Shown one piece after another: positions 1-12,156 of a DNA stretch of 64,000 bases. The stretch covers positions 4,278,001 through 4,342,000 of the forward strand of contig JACTVC010000002.1 of assembly GCA_018417955.1 (NCBI GenBank), in the 5' to 3' direction. The translations under genes and the position numbers were made by a program. Within the stretch, counting starts at the first letter, position 1. Every line of letters starts with the position of its first letter. The DNA is from Laccaria trichodermophora (Eukaryota > Basidiomycota > Agaricomycetes > Agaricales > Hydnangiaceae). The notes under the pieces were generated by a model, which was not told the origin of the DNA, made no database searches, and saw only the letters and a list, made by a program, of their open reading frames with translations.

Positions 1-45
1 CTTGAAGTTAGCGTCAACTCTCTTTACTGATTAAATGTATATCAG

Positions 46-1008
46 GTACACCAGACTGCCTTTTGACGTTTGCGAATCCACAGGTTCTTGCGGATTGTGC
101 ATTTCATCCTTGTGTTCGGTGCGAACGAGAAACAAGTAAACCGTGGATCTGACTTCATTTGAGCACCAGTTTGCAACGGTGGACACGCGACAAATGTCTT
201 TCATTCATACCTTCCGATGGCCAATTCATTCTTGCTGATTATCGCTTCGCACCAAATACCTCAGCAACATTAAACCCTCGTTTTGTTCTACCCGCATCAT
301 CAACATCGTCACACTCAGCAGCGATTTCGAATCTAGCAAAGGACAACATTGCAATACCACTCAGCATCAAATCTACATTTGACCTAGAGGATCTCAGTGG
401 TAAGATCTCACTCGAAACCTTTCATTCATTGAAAAATCACGATATATAGCTTCGTTTGAGATTATATTGACATCTCGCCTGACCACACGTCCCATCGAAA
501 ACCTCAGCATTGAAATGGATCTAGGGCAAGGGGCTGGCGGAATTAAATGTATTGCCTCTCGTGGGTCCAGTGGGTTGACGAGGGGAGGGATCGGTGGTAT
601 GGACGTTGGCATTTATGGAACCTCGGGTGCCTCCTGGAATTTCGATACCAAGAAAAAGGTAAAAAGTTATCTATATTCCCCATTTGTCGATTGAGTTTGT
701 TGTCAGGTTCTGAGGTGGGGAATCCCAAACGTTCCTCCGTCTAGCAGTTGGAGCTTACAGGGATCATTCTCAACCTCGTGCGGCTGTCCATGTTCTTCCC
801 TGACATGTCGTTATTCGTTAATTGTGCATGATTCATTTCTAGCATATCTCCGCCTCGCCCATCACACGCTCTGCAAGTCCGATTTGAAATACAATCACAC
901 ACTTACTCCGCTCTGAAGGTAGAGCAGCTTAAAATCAGTGGGGAACAGTACAAGCCATACAAGGGCGTAAGAGGCCGCTCAGTCGGGAACGTTGAGTGGA
1001 GATGGTAG
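46..1008 (+). CDS. APM3: AP-3 adaptor complex mu subunit, 3' part (5' end outside the window)
   Basis: This is the C-terminal mu homology domain of the medium chain of AP-3, the coat adaptor for Golgi/endosome to vacuole transport, which binds Yxx-phi sorting signals. Exons that join in frame are 46-118, 170-399, 450-658, 707-777 and 843-1008. The translation contains QRWTRDKCLSFIPSDGQF, matching the mu-chain W-x-RDK-x-SFIPxDGxF motif, then VLRWGIPNVPPSSSW, and it ends in GNVEWRW, the typical AP-3 mu C-terminus. The start lies upstream of base 1, so roughly the last 249 residues are present. No break is visible. It converges tail to tail on STI1, 113 bp away. The family is certain from the C-terminal motifs; AP-3 rather than AP-1 or AP-2 rests on the VRGRSxGNVEWRW ending. 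Confidence 0.88.
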
Positions 1009-1121
1009 AGAAATGTCATGTAATTTACATTGCTACTAGGACGGCTCCTCGAAATGCAACGATCCTGAGTTGTACTGGTACAACAACCCGGTGCTAAATG
1101 AAAAGGCTTTGGGCCCAACGA

Positions 1122-3347
1122 TCATCTAGTTCTGATGATGCCTGCATTTATCAATTTTTGGATCTTCCCCCTTACAACGGGATTCTTCATATGATCCTGC
1201 AACGCGCCGGGATCCGTTTGTGCTTGCTGCAGAATTTGTTGCATGATAGGGTCGCTCATGATACCCTGAGTTATTAGTTATATTAGGGTCAGCAATGCCT
1301 TGATCAAAAAGGGATGGACTCACCGCAACTTCAGGATCCCTCATCGCCCTGGCCAAGGTTTCCTCCTGGTTCTCCTCGCCTCTTTGGCTGAATAACGCTT
1401 GCTGACATTTCATCTCCTGCTGTGCGATCTCTTTGGTATGTTGATGACCAACGTCATGCTCCGTGGCCTCCTGGATTGCTTCTATAGCTTTTGTATACTC
1501 GCGCATCGCAAACAAGACACTGGACTTGCGAATGTAGGCCTTGACTAAATTGAATGCCGTTAGCAACGATTCAACGCAGAAAGAGAACTTTAGCGAACCG
1601 AAGGACGGGTCTGTCTTGATCGCTTCATTTGCATCTTTCAACGCCTCCGGGAATGCTACCAATTTCATGTACGCCGCCGCTCGATTGTTGTAGCCTCGTG
1701 CATCAGAAGGGTCTCGTTTAATACTCTCCGCGTAATCCTTCACCGCACCCGCAAAATCCCCAGCCTTGAACTTGACATTACCCTCCTCACGCGCCGCAGC
1801 ACTCCTTTCAGGGTCGATATAGGCCTTACGGTCCTCTTCTGCTTTTAGTCGTTCAATTTCACGGAGCTTATTCAGTACATCAGGTGTTCGGTGTTCGGTC
1901 AGAGATTTCTGGTAGTTCTTGATTGCTGACCCGAGATCTCCTTTCTTCTGATACGCGAACCCAATGCGACCATATGCTTTAGCAATGAGTTTATAGTCAG
2001 CGCGAATCTATTGCATATGAGGTTAGAACAGCACCGTCCGAGAAATCTTAAACATACTGATCGGCCCTCCTCAACAGCCTTTTCACAGGTTTCTATTGCC
2101 TTGTCATAATCCCCTTGTTCAAAATAGACAGCTATGACCATGTTTCATTAAATCGCGGTAGCGCTAAAGATGCTGAAAATACTCACCGCCTAGATTTGTC
2201 AAAAATGTAACGTCTTTCGGCCAAATATCCCAGGCATGCTGGAAGTGTTTTGCGGCTTCGCCGAACTCTCTCGTCTTGTAGGCTTCGCTGCCTAGCTTCT
2301 TGCTAGCCTCCGCAGCCTTTTTCGCTTGGGCTTCTTCGTCGTCAAGACCCTCCATCTCAACATCTTCCTTGGAGGCTGCAGGAGGAGGTGTGGGATGTGA
2401 TGGCTTGGGAGACGAGGACGAGGCAGCAGGCGGTGGGCTGAACGAGCGAGCCTGATCACGCGAAACGCCCGCAGGGAGTTCATCGGACCCTTCGGGTCGG
2501 GTACTCGCTGAAATATCGATACCCATAAGTGCACCGAGGACGTCGAACATCCGTGGATCTTGAAGCGCACTACAGCAAAGATTCAGAAGCAGAAATAGAG
2601 TATAAATCATACACGTACCTGTCTACGAGACGTGGATTTTTTTGTATCATTTGCAGCTGATTTCTCAATGAGTAAATGGGTTACGAAGAGTGTTCGTTGT
2701 ATTCATACAGTACCTTTTGAACAAATGATGGGTCGGACAGAAGCTTCGCCGTCCTGGGATTCGTCGCCAACTTTCCAAGAAGGTTTGGGTCTGAAAACAG
2801 CTTTCCGAAACCCACATCATCCGAAGAAGCGGCTGAACCAATATGTTAACGAGCTACAGGACAAATAAGAAAGATGCCCTCGAACCTTTCGCCTCCTTGA
2901 CTTCTTGAAGGCCTTTCCTCAAAGCGGGGCTATCTTCCAACTTGATCCCAGCTTCATACACCGCAATTGCCTCATCATATTTGCGTGCACCATGCAAAGC
3001 TGCACCTTTACGGGCATAACCTTTGGACCACGAAGGATTAATTCTTACGCACTGATTCGCGTTATTCAACAAGGGCTCATGTCACGATGTTGAGCATACG
3101 TGCCTCTTCCGCGTCGGCCAGGGCATCGTCCCACTTTTTTTGACCCGCTTTTGCTGCGCTGCGGTTGGACCAAAGAACATGATTCGTTGGATTAAGTGCT
3201 ATTGCTTGGGAAAACAAATCGATGGCTTTGTCGTAATCCTTGGCAGCAAAGGCTTTATTGCCTTGATCTTTGAGTACGTTTGCCTGCGATTTCCAATTAT
3301 GAGAAGCCCAAGAACTTTGAAAGACAGATGATACGCACGTCAGACAT
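1122..3347 (-). CDS. STI1: STI1/Hop Hsp90-Hsp70 co-chaperone with TPR repeats
   Basis: STI1 (Hop) is the cytosolic adaptor that holds Hsp70 and Hsp90 together during client transfer. The start is ATG-TCT-GAC, followed at once by a 53-nt intron and then ANVLKDQGNKAFAAKDYDKA, the first TPR. Order of parts: TPR1 (about 3,000-3,290), a DP1 aspartate-proline domain with DPRMFDVLGALMGID (about 2,500-2,560), a linker rich in P, S and E, TPR2A and TPR2B with EGNVKFKAGDFAGAVKDY (about 1,740-1,810), and DP2 with IMSDPIMQQILQQAQTDPG near the C-terminus. The expected size, about 600 residues in many exons, fits the family. It converges on AP-3 mu and diverges from the Zn2Cys6 gene. A TTCTAGAA element lies about 70 bp upstream of the start. 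CNS1, another Hsp90 co-chaperone, lies at 40.2 kb. Confidence 0.93.
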
Positions 3348-4199
3348 CGTTCTGAATGCAACAAGAATGCAATGAGAAATTGGTACCCAACCTTATAAAC
3401 TGATTTAGACCATCATTCTAGAAAGTGCTACAGTGTTCAAACCCTTGTTTAGGGTTAGGGTTTGCAATAAAGTGGACCTCGTTGTTGACGAATTGATTCA
3501 TGTTGCCCAGGATGCCTAACAAATCGGGCTGAATTAGAGTTTCTTGACGGACCTGCCGCACCATCGCCGACTGTCACTCCGCAAACATTTGCATTCCTAC
3601 GGTTTGCCCTCTTCCTCTTGTCACAATCGACGGTTGGATGCGTATATTTGAGTTCGAACGATAAATGTGCGCCATATATATAGAGTTTGCAGGCCATCTC
3701 TCGTGCACAACGCAGTTTTGGCGGCGTTTAGCGGCGAAATTCGAGTCGCATGGCCTACCCCGAGCAATGATGTCCCTGAGAGTTTCAAGCTCTCACCGGA
3801 AGTCCTTTTTCAGTCAAAGGTCAAGTTGAGCTCAAGCTTATGTTGAGCTTATGCATACTTTGAGCTACTTCGTGTTGACCCATGAGGCGAGTGAACAAAG
3901 GTGAAATTACGAGGAATGTGCGAAGATAAGGTCTTATGGGATGGATACATAGTAATCGGGATACTTATAACAGTTCTGCGGTGTTTATTTGATAAATCCC
4001 AATCCGCCGACGTTCGATCGCGGCCCTCTTTCCAAGCCTTCCCTCCTCTTGCCTCCTCCCCCGCTCTCTTCGCTCTCTATATTGTCTGTGGCCTACATAA
4101 AGGACGCTCTCGACGCCTCTTTCTTTTTTTCCTGTTGTGCCTTGGCACTCATCTTTTTTCCCTGATCAGCCAATCTTGGAAAACATTGTGATCTAAATA
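3348..4199. other. divergent intergenic region between STI1 and the Zn2Cys6 gene
   Basis: This 852-bp stretch should hold both promoters. A strong C/T-rich tract runs from about 4,020 to 4,140, just before the Zn2Cys6 start codon, a common core-promoter feature in fungi. Short open frames here show no recognisable protein. Two copies of TTAGGG at 3,449-3,460 appear to be chance. Confidence 0.5.
3416..3423. promoter_or_regulatory. possible two-unit heat-shock element upstream of STI1
   Basis: TTCTAGAA is one TTCnnGAA inverted pair, the core of an Hsf1 site, about 70 bp before the STI1 start codon. STI1 orthologues are heat-shock genes in yeast. A functional element normally has three units, and no third unit stands at 5-bp spacing here, so this is only a candidate. 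Confidence 0.25.
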
Positions 4200-7013
4200 A
4201 TGCCTGATGACAATTCCTCCTCAACTTCGCCCACAGCTCCGCGGCCTAAGCCAGCCAGATCGGCAACATCGGGAACCGTCCGTGGCAGAACATCTCCAAC
4301 TCCTGGTGCCTCTGGCGAGCAGAACGGCGATGGCCGTCCCCCTACCAAACGTGCCCGAAAAGCCATCAACTGCGAGCCATGTCGAAATAGCAAATTGAAA
4401 TGCGACAGGTTCGTTGATCATCCCTATATTTCTTTCCTTTTAATTTTTACAGAACTGCGATTCACAGAAATCGACCATGCTCCTCCTGTGTGTTGCGAGG
4501 TTTGTACCCGGGAGGTTACTTTTGTAGAGCAGCCACCAGATGACCGAAACATTTCAGGGACGTCTGCTATGTGCTATCAAGACGCTCGAGGTCACGAAGG
4601 CAGCGATCCTCTGGGCCGCGGAGATGACCACCAGTAAGTTGCCGGCTTTCCGGGGAGTGATTCTTTTTGAGAATATAAACCTCTTTTGTTCTTCAGCTTT
4701 ACGCGGATTGATCCTGCCCAAGAAATAGCTCGTGTTCGCCATTCAATATCTCTTCTAGAAGCCTATGTTTTTCCAAGCCAAAGAAATCTTGTGCCGCATC
4801 GACGCGCTAGTGATGCGTCGTCACTCATAGTTCCAAAGAAGGAGGTAGTTGATTTCGACGTTAACGAGAAAACCTCAACAGCTCCTGGGGTGCTAGGAAG
4901 TCATGTCCAGGGTGGCTTGTACGCTGGACCCACGAGTGCAGCTACACATTTGCTAATGGTACTTCCCTCGCCCTCTGGTAGTCCCCATGCACTGAAAGGC
5001 TCTTCATTAGAACGAGAGCCGCGAATCAGACGATTCCGAAAGCAGACAACAAAGTCAGGACCGAGCTGAAGATTTTCCAATCATGACACCAGAATATGAT
5101 CGCGACCTCCTTGCAATGCTCCCGTCACTCGATGTGATAGACGGGTTGATCTCCTACTATTTTGAATACTGCAACTGGATCTACCGACATGTGAACCAAC
5201 AAACCTTCAGTCGCCAGTGGGAGCGGTTCAAAAGTGGTACCTCTGCAGATCGCATCGTTTTGGCCACGGCCTGCGCCATGATGGCTATTGCAACACACTA
5301 TTTGCCTCAACAACATCCTCTTTTGGTCGCATTCCATGACACCCACGAGGAGATTGGTACTAGGTTTTTTGAAGTGTCTACTACATCGCTGCAACGACGT
5401 CAATCAGATTCAAGGTCTTACAGCTTGGAACTGGCGGAATTGCTGCTCGTGAGGTGCCATTTCCTTACGCTCTCGAAGACAGACAGCGAAGAGATCTGGC
5501 ATGTGAGAGGTGAGTTGGTGGCAATAGGGATGGCCATGGGTCTTCATCGAGATCCGGGGAAGTGGAGAATGCACAGAGATGTCGCTGAACGTCGCCGATG
5601 GGCCTGGTGGCATATCATATTACTTGAGCGGTAGGAAAAATTACACCTTTCGCTCCGCCGTTGATTGAATATTTGACATGTAGATGGCAAGCTTTCATGT
5701 TTGGACGGCCTCTTGCGATCGCATCACATCATTTTGACACGCAGCTCCCCTCTTACTGTGATCCGGCGCTTGACAAGACGGGCCGCCTTTACCTCCCTAA
5801 CATTGCCCTTTTCCGGCTAGCGTTTATTCTTGGCGACATCATGGACGATGCGGTTTCTGTGCGACCCGTACCATACGAAAGTGTCCAAGCGAACGACCGC
5901 GCGCTGACTCAATGGATGGACAACCTCCCGCCAGAACTCGATTTGGATGAGTATCGTGTGGCTCGTAGTCTAGCCTCACCGAGTATTGCCGTGAGGCGGG
6001 TGGGTGTGCAGAGTGTGATCATTCGGACGGCATATTATCACATCCGCTTCACGCTTCATCGACCTTACGCAAGCATAAACGCAAACGTCTCAGCGACAAA
6101 GAGTAAGTCGTCCAACATCGACCCGAACAAGACCGCGCAAAGTCTGGAGATCGCAGTTGGGGCTGCAGATAAACTTATAACCATGGTTGGGCAATCACGG
6201 CCAGATTTTTTGGCCAACCCGTCCCTTGCCGTTCCCGGACACATGAACTGGGGCCCATTCCATTGTTTCTCAGCAGCCATGTTCTTTTCATTCCAATTGA
6301 TTGCGAATCCTGATCAACCTGGGGCTGGGTTGTTCCGCGCCAGCATAGGCAAGGCAATGGTGACACTCGAGCAATCAAGAGATATAGCTGTGGCCGATAA
6401 GGCTTTTTCCATACTTCAGGCCCTCGAACCACTATACTCCGTTGAGTTGCCTACAGAGAGTCCTGAAGGAAGAGAAAAAGAACGTGCACAAATACTTGGC
6501 AAAGTTCGAAAACTTGCATTTCCCTATCATGATTCCCATGATCCTCGACGTTACCATGACTCCCCGTCTGATAGAGGCACAGTAGGTTCACCTGCCAACT
6601 CCACGTCGCTTAGTCCTCCAATGCAAATGATGTCGTCACTACCACAGCAGTATGATTCCCTCCAGTCCCACACTCTATCCTCCATCCGTACGGCGTCCTC
6701 TTCTCTTTACCCCCATCATCAGCAAGCTGCATCAGGTCATGCCCAGACTCTCTCGCAATCTCCACAAACACCATCGCAGGTCGTCTCTCATACACAAAAT
6801 TTGTCTGGGATGTCTTATCAGTCCCCTACATATGCCACACCACAACAGCATCAAATATACCACGACTCCGCTCGCTATGTTCAGTACGTACACCCTGCCG
6901 ATGAATCGACGATGTGGGGTGCTGCTGTTGGGTTTGGGCAAGGAGAATGGACCCAATTCTTGGACGGCCTACGGACTGATGCCCCCTCTGGACGCCACCT
7001 TCATGCTCCATAA
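4200..7013 (+). CDS. Zn2Cys6 (GAL4-type) transcription factor with fungal_trans domain
   Basis: This is a nuclear regulator of unknown target. After a basic, Ser/Pro-rich N-terminus comes the zinc cluster CEPCRNSKLKCDR | NRPCSSCVLRG, split by an intron at 4,408 and completed in the next exon; the six cysteines are spaced C-x2-C-x6-C-x6-C-x2-C-x8-C. A heptad-like helix follows (RIDPAQEIARVRHSISLLEA), which may dimerise. The fungal_trans region spans roughly 5,080-6,300, with RRRWAWWHIILLER, a hallmark of agaricomycete members, followed by WQAFMFGRPLAIASHHFDT. The C-terminal 200 residues are rich in S, Q, P and H and fit an activation domain. At least four introns are needed, and the product is about 830 residues. 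The start at 4,200 is the first ATG of the frame. It converges on Nup160. Confidence 0.87.
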
Positions 7014-7596
7014 ATGTTCAAATTTGGTCTCAATATAACCTTTGCTTTTGGAAATCTGTATTCTGCATTTAGCCCCAATCTATTCCCTTGATTCACCCTC
7101 CCTCGTGTTTTACTCCAGTAGATTGAATACGAACCCTGTAACTTTGGTGAATATATATCATTGTATGATTGCACCAAAACCAGGCTGTCACTATGAAAAG
7201 GGGTGCTCAGAGTAGACAGCGCTAGCGGGGGTGAAGTTCTTTTAAGAAAAACCACAATCATACTACTCAGAAAGCTCATCATTATATGTGAAAAAAAAAA
7301 ACAAGATGTTGCATCGCAGTATTTGTGGTCGAAAACACCGTGCCTGCATTCAAGAAGGCTGTGGGAGCTTTGGAGACTCTCGGAGACCTCCTCAGCCTGA
7401 TCATAAGAAAGTGATTCACAAATTTACTGTTAAATAAGCCTTCCTAAGCATGTTTTATGAGGCATTCTTATTGAAAGTCAAAGGTCAACTGAATGTATAG
7501 TTGGAGTCACGCGCGTTACAATTGAACAGCGAATATCATCTACAAGCGTCGATCCTCTGAGTGCCCAACGAGCTAGTCTGTTACAACAAATTTCAC
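7014..7596. other. convergent intergenic region, no gene seen
   Basis: This is about 580 bp between two facing stop codons. It should hold two 3' UTRs. An A-run sits near 7,290. No open frame resembles a known protein. Confidence 0.5.
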
Positions 7597-10500
7597 TCAG
7601 TGGCTAACCGTTTGAATTGATTTCTGGAGACGCTTAATGCGACTGGTAATTTCTGTGCGTAGCAGGGGTAGATGGGGAGGAGGGGCGTCTTGTGCAGCGG
7701 CAGCTGTGAGGACCTGGTCGATGAGAGCGTAGGGAAACCAAGTGGAGCAGGAATTTTGTAGAGATGAGTCTTGTTGCAAGGCGGCGTTAGACTGAAATTA
7801 ATGTTTGGTAAGCGAGCACGGTAAGAAATATGTCATTGTAAACCTTTCGAAGGAGAGCTAATGCGTGCATAACAGCATCGTCGACGTTTTCGTAGCGGAG
7901 GCTAACACGAATGAGATACTCTTGATGACGGTTCTGTGGACGCCAGATAAGTATGGCATGTTCCGCATGACAGACATCTCAACTTACCTCGAGCATTTGA
8001 ATGAGCCACGGAGGGGGTGGTAATGACCTATCCAAGCTTAAAATCGTCTCCAAAGTAGATTTGGCATATCGCCAATCGGTTTCTGCGTTATCGTGTCTCT
8101 CCAGCGACTGTCGCAGATATCGCCAACCTCGATCTGCTGGCGTGTTCGCCCATGTTGCTACTTTGTCGGTTAACAACCAGTCGGATGTATCTTGTTGCCT
8201 GGTAGGTAACGAGAATAAGAGGGGAATAGCAACTGAGAATGTAAAACGCACATGACCAAGTTAGGCTCCCGAGTTAGTCGCACACATTGATTCGTCAAAT
8301 GAGAAAACAAGTCTGTCATGTCTATCTTGAGGCTGCGTGCAGTGGCCATCGCTTGGGTATATAGATTTGCGTGCGCCAGCCTCATGACGATTAGTGTCGG
8401 TGAGATAAGAAAATCTGGATTGAGAAATGAATAAAACCTTCGGGGAGATGAGAGTGTACTAGCCTGGAGACGCAATAACCGACGGCTCCCGTTTGATGAT
8501 ATCAACTTGCGCACGTAGGATCGCGTATTCATGTTGTATATCTGCCAAATGAACAATTTCTGCATCATGCTTGCTCGAGATGTATTTTGATTCGGGGATA
8601 TGCTTGGAAACTCTCTTTTTGGAAGGAGACTGCAGTGGGTTAAACAACGAATAAAGGTCGGAAGGACTGAAATACCGAGTCGTGAACAACAGGCGTGAGA
8701 ATCCACGCCGTGTCATCAGCTAAGGATAGTGCGTTGATCGCAATGGAGTAGGCATCTAACTGCTCATTGGCCGCTGCTAAGAAAAAGGGAGAATCAAAAA
8801 CAACATCTTTCAATTTTTGAGCGCGTTGATACATAGTTAGAGCAGCTATACATTGTTGTCAACTTCGTGTTCGTGATGAGGTGACACACACTCACCATTC
8901 CGGAAATCTCCTCTGCGCACGTACCAGGTGTAGAGGATCTTTGCGTAACAAATTCGGAAGTGAGGCTCCACATTTCGGGCCTTGAATGATAAAGTGGATG
9001 CAACTTCGTCAGATATTCCTCCAAAATCAAAGGTCATCAGCCTTTCGACCGCATTCTCTTCACACATCCGGATTGCCAACTGGCTGGCGCACTCTCGTTT
9101 CCTTATTAATTTATCAAAACCAGGTTTTCTAGGAATGAGATTGTCGGCTACGCACTGTTTCTCATATGGCGTAGCCATTATTGTAGCGTATGCATCTTCA
9201 TATGAGCCAAGATCAAGAAGACCTTTGATAACGTTATTCCACAGGAAGGACGTGTCTGCATTAGAAGGAGCGGTCGATATAGCAAGCCGAGCGAAGTGTA
9301 CTTCGTGTTGAACAAGAAGGTCACTCTTGAACAAGTTTGAAACGTGCAAATAGAACGAAAACTCGGACTGCGTCGTGGATGCTGCGGGCAAGACTGACGA
9401 CAGCGCTTCAAAATCTTCATGAGTCGTAGTTATTCCCGGACCTAGATAAAAACGTGAGCCGTTAAGCGTAAAAAACATTAGTTATGGACGAGATACATGC
9501 CAAAAGTTCCTGCAATTTTCTCAAAAAGTTGAGAAGCATCGTCGGCTCGACCCATTTGCAACCAAACTCTGGCCAGGATAAAGATGGCTGCAGGGGTTCT
9601 AGGAAGCCACGACAGACATTCCCGCGTTACTTCAAGGAATCCTACTGCTCTCAAGCGTTCACAAAACATGACCTCGCATTTTGTTACATGCGCTGGAGAC
9701 ATGGATTGGAGTAAACCAGTGGCATCTAGAAAAGTGTGAGCCGCTGCAGGCACACCATTCGGATCGGCTGAGTGTGCCAAGAGAAGGTGAGAGAGGGAGG
9801 ATTTCGAAGCGAAGGGAGCCTTTTGTTGCGAAACATTCATATTTCGCATTCGGGCGATCACGTCATCAGGCGAAGACGAATCACTGTGATCTCCATTGAC
9901 GCTCTCTGCAGGTTGTCCAGACACATAGCGCAGAATGGCAACCCCCCTGAAGATAGCAAAGACTTCCGCGAGTAAAGATGCATCCCAATCAATCAATTCA
10001 TCTGAAAGGAAGAAGAGCAAGGTAATCAGAGAGAGGCATAAGTCGTATCTTGCCTCCATAGTGGTAGAGATATATGCCGCTGCTAAACCTCGCGACCACT
10101 CAGACAGAGACGACGGAAGCAACAGAGGGCTTTCATCAACCTCCCTTTTCACAGCGAGGTCAAAATCTCCAATAGCATCGAGGGCAACCCGAATCGCGTT
10201 GTCGATGTTGCCAACACTCTGCAAACGTCCAAGGAACCAACTCGCCGACCCTTCATCGAGATTGTCTTTAATGTTGATCTGACGCGTCTGATCCTGTAGA
10301 ATGTCAGCAAATGAGAATGCAATCTCCTGATGCATAATCTCTGCGCTACGGTTCTCAAGGCTGGACATCATCTGGGGACCTAACCTAGCGCGAAGTGCCC
10401 ACAACACAGCTAAGAGACTGTATTGCGGATCCGGAGTTGTTTCTTGTATGATGAGCCTCTGAAGATGGATGGGAAGGTCCTCACCAACTAGACACCCTGC

Positions 10501-12156
10501 CCACTCTCGTTCAACGACAATAATTTCGTCAAAGCCTTGGATTCCTAACGCAAGGGGCCAGCGTGCGCTGCGCTCTACCTCTCGGCATCGAGCTATGAAT
10601 CCTTCCCAGTCCCTCTTCAATGCTGTCCAGTAATTGGCATGCTGGAGGGTACCTGTTTGTGGGTCGCGATTCAAGGTGACTGTGCATCCGACAACTGCGG
10701 CGATATTCTCGCATATCGTTTGATACGTAGTTAATAGTTGGGGAGGTGGGGGGCCTGGAAGCGACAGACATGCGTCCATGTATTGCTCGATTGCCGTTCG
10801 GAGAGTAAGAGATGAGAACATTCCTGGCTTCATAATTACTCCCAGATATTTCTCCGTCAATGAACCGCACGACAAAAGTTGTTCCTCCATGTAAGCTGGT
10901 GTAAACTCGGCCTCTCGCACATAGCACGAGGTCCTCCAAGAAGGGGTATAATTAGAGCCTTTCAGCTCCTGTATGTTGATATTGATCCTCTCAACTGCTG
11001 ATCGACCTTGCCGGTCCCACAGCGTGTAGAGTGTATTCCCCGAAACCAAGAAATCCTGGAGATGGCAGTGCGCAGTGCGCGCAGAACATTCAAGATTGCA
11101 AACTTCTTGAAAATGATCGGCAGATGTGTCAACAATACAAAATGAGCCTCCGGAGGAAGGTGACAAAATAGTTGGGATAAACACGAGAACGTAGATAGTC
11201 TCCGACGTTACAGAGAAAACCTTCAAAAGTGTTTGATAGTTTCCGCTCAGGAGAGAATGATGTTTTACGTTGCTTGATGAGCCACCAGACGCTGGAGTTC
11301 CATCTTTGCGTTGAGAAGGAAACGCTAGAGTCCGCGAAGCCACACATCCCAGCTTTGCCTTCCACAGGCGAAGTGTCCTGTCGCGAGACAATGTCCACAC
11401 GTGGCCGATGTCTGTAGGCCACGGATGAGTTGCAATAGAAATAATATCTGCTCCATTGGGGTAGCTGGAATGAAGTGCAGGAAGGAAAGCCGTTAGAGAG
11501 GAGAAAAATGAATTTTGCTGGAAGAGAGTTTCTGTCCACTCCTCTGAGATATTTCAATTAGCTGCTTAGATTTCAGATATTAAGAACCTAGGCTCACCCT
11601 CATGTCCGTCGTGCCCCACAAAATCGACTTCTAAGCGCAGTAACGAACCATTAGGCATGCTTACTGCCACGCAATGTGTTCCCTGCGCATGAGCAAAGCA
11701 ACCTTCCGCGTTCCCAGGGAAATTTCTCAACGTATATTCGCGATGCCAGACACTTTCAAGTTGGTCTTGCCACAGGTTACGTCCGTTGATTGGAATGACA
11801 ACGCGATGCAAAGAGCCAGCATCAGTTACGGCTAGGATGTGGAGTCCAGCCGTGTCCCACAAAAATACAGCAGGAGATGGTAATATAAGGGCCGGAAAAA
11901 CCAAACGCATTGGTGGCACTGGGTTCGAAAGCGAAACAAGTTCGATAATTAATCCGCCATGGATGAGACGCAGGAGGATGGTTCCAGTGGTTGGTGTGTT
12001 GAGAATGGAGGTGTATATCGCATGTTCAGCGGGTGTGTCAGATTCTTTAGATGCAGGAGGTAGGGGAAGATTTTGACGCGTTGTCTGAATTGGAATTGAG
12101 GTCGTGGAGGATGAATTGAAAGAGGAGAGGTGAGTCGCGACGAGAAAACTTTCCAT
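7597..12156 (-). CDS. NUP120: nucleoporin Nup120/Nup160 (Y-complex subunit)
   Basis: This is a scaffold nucleoporin of the Y (Nup84/Nup107) complex. The N-terminal start MESFLVATHLSSF is followed by IPIQTTRQNLPLPP and a beta-propeller half containing TGTILLRLIHGGLIIELVSL, FLWDTAGLHILAVTDAGSLH and HVWTLSRDRTLRLWKAKLGC. After that comes a long helical region (about 9,480-10,700), then many short exons from 9,400 down to the stop; the last exon ends ITSRIKRLQKSIQTVSH. Product about 1,350 residues, usual for fungal Nup160-type proteins. An overlapping frame is open up to 12,332, but it is out of phase with the conserved part, so ATG 12,156 was chosen. No break is evident. Confidence 0.85.

Noticed and set aside
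3449..3460. TTAGGGTTAGGG as an internal telomere repeat
   Set aside because: Only two units, between housekeeping genes, without neighbouring repeats. Chance.
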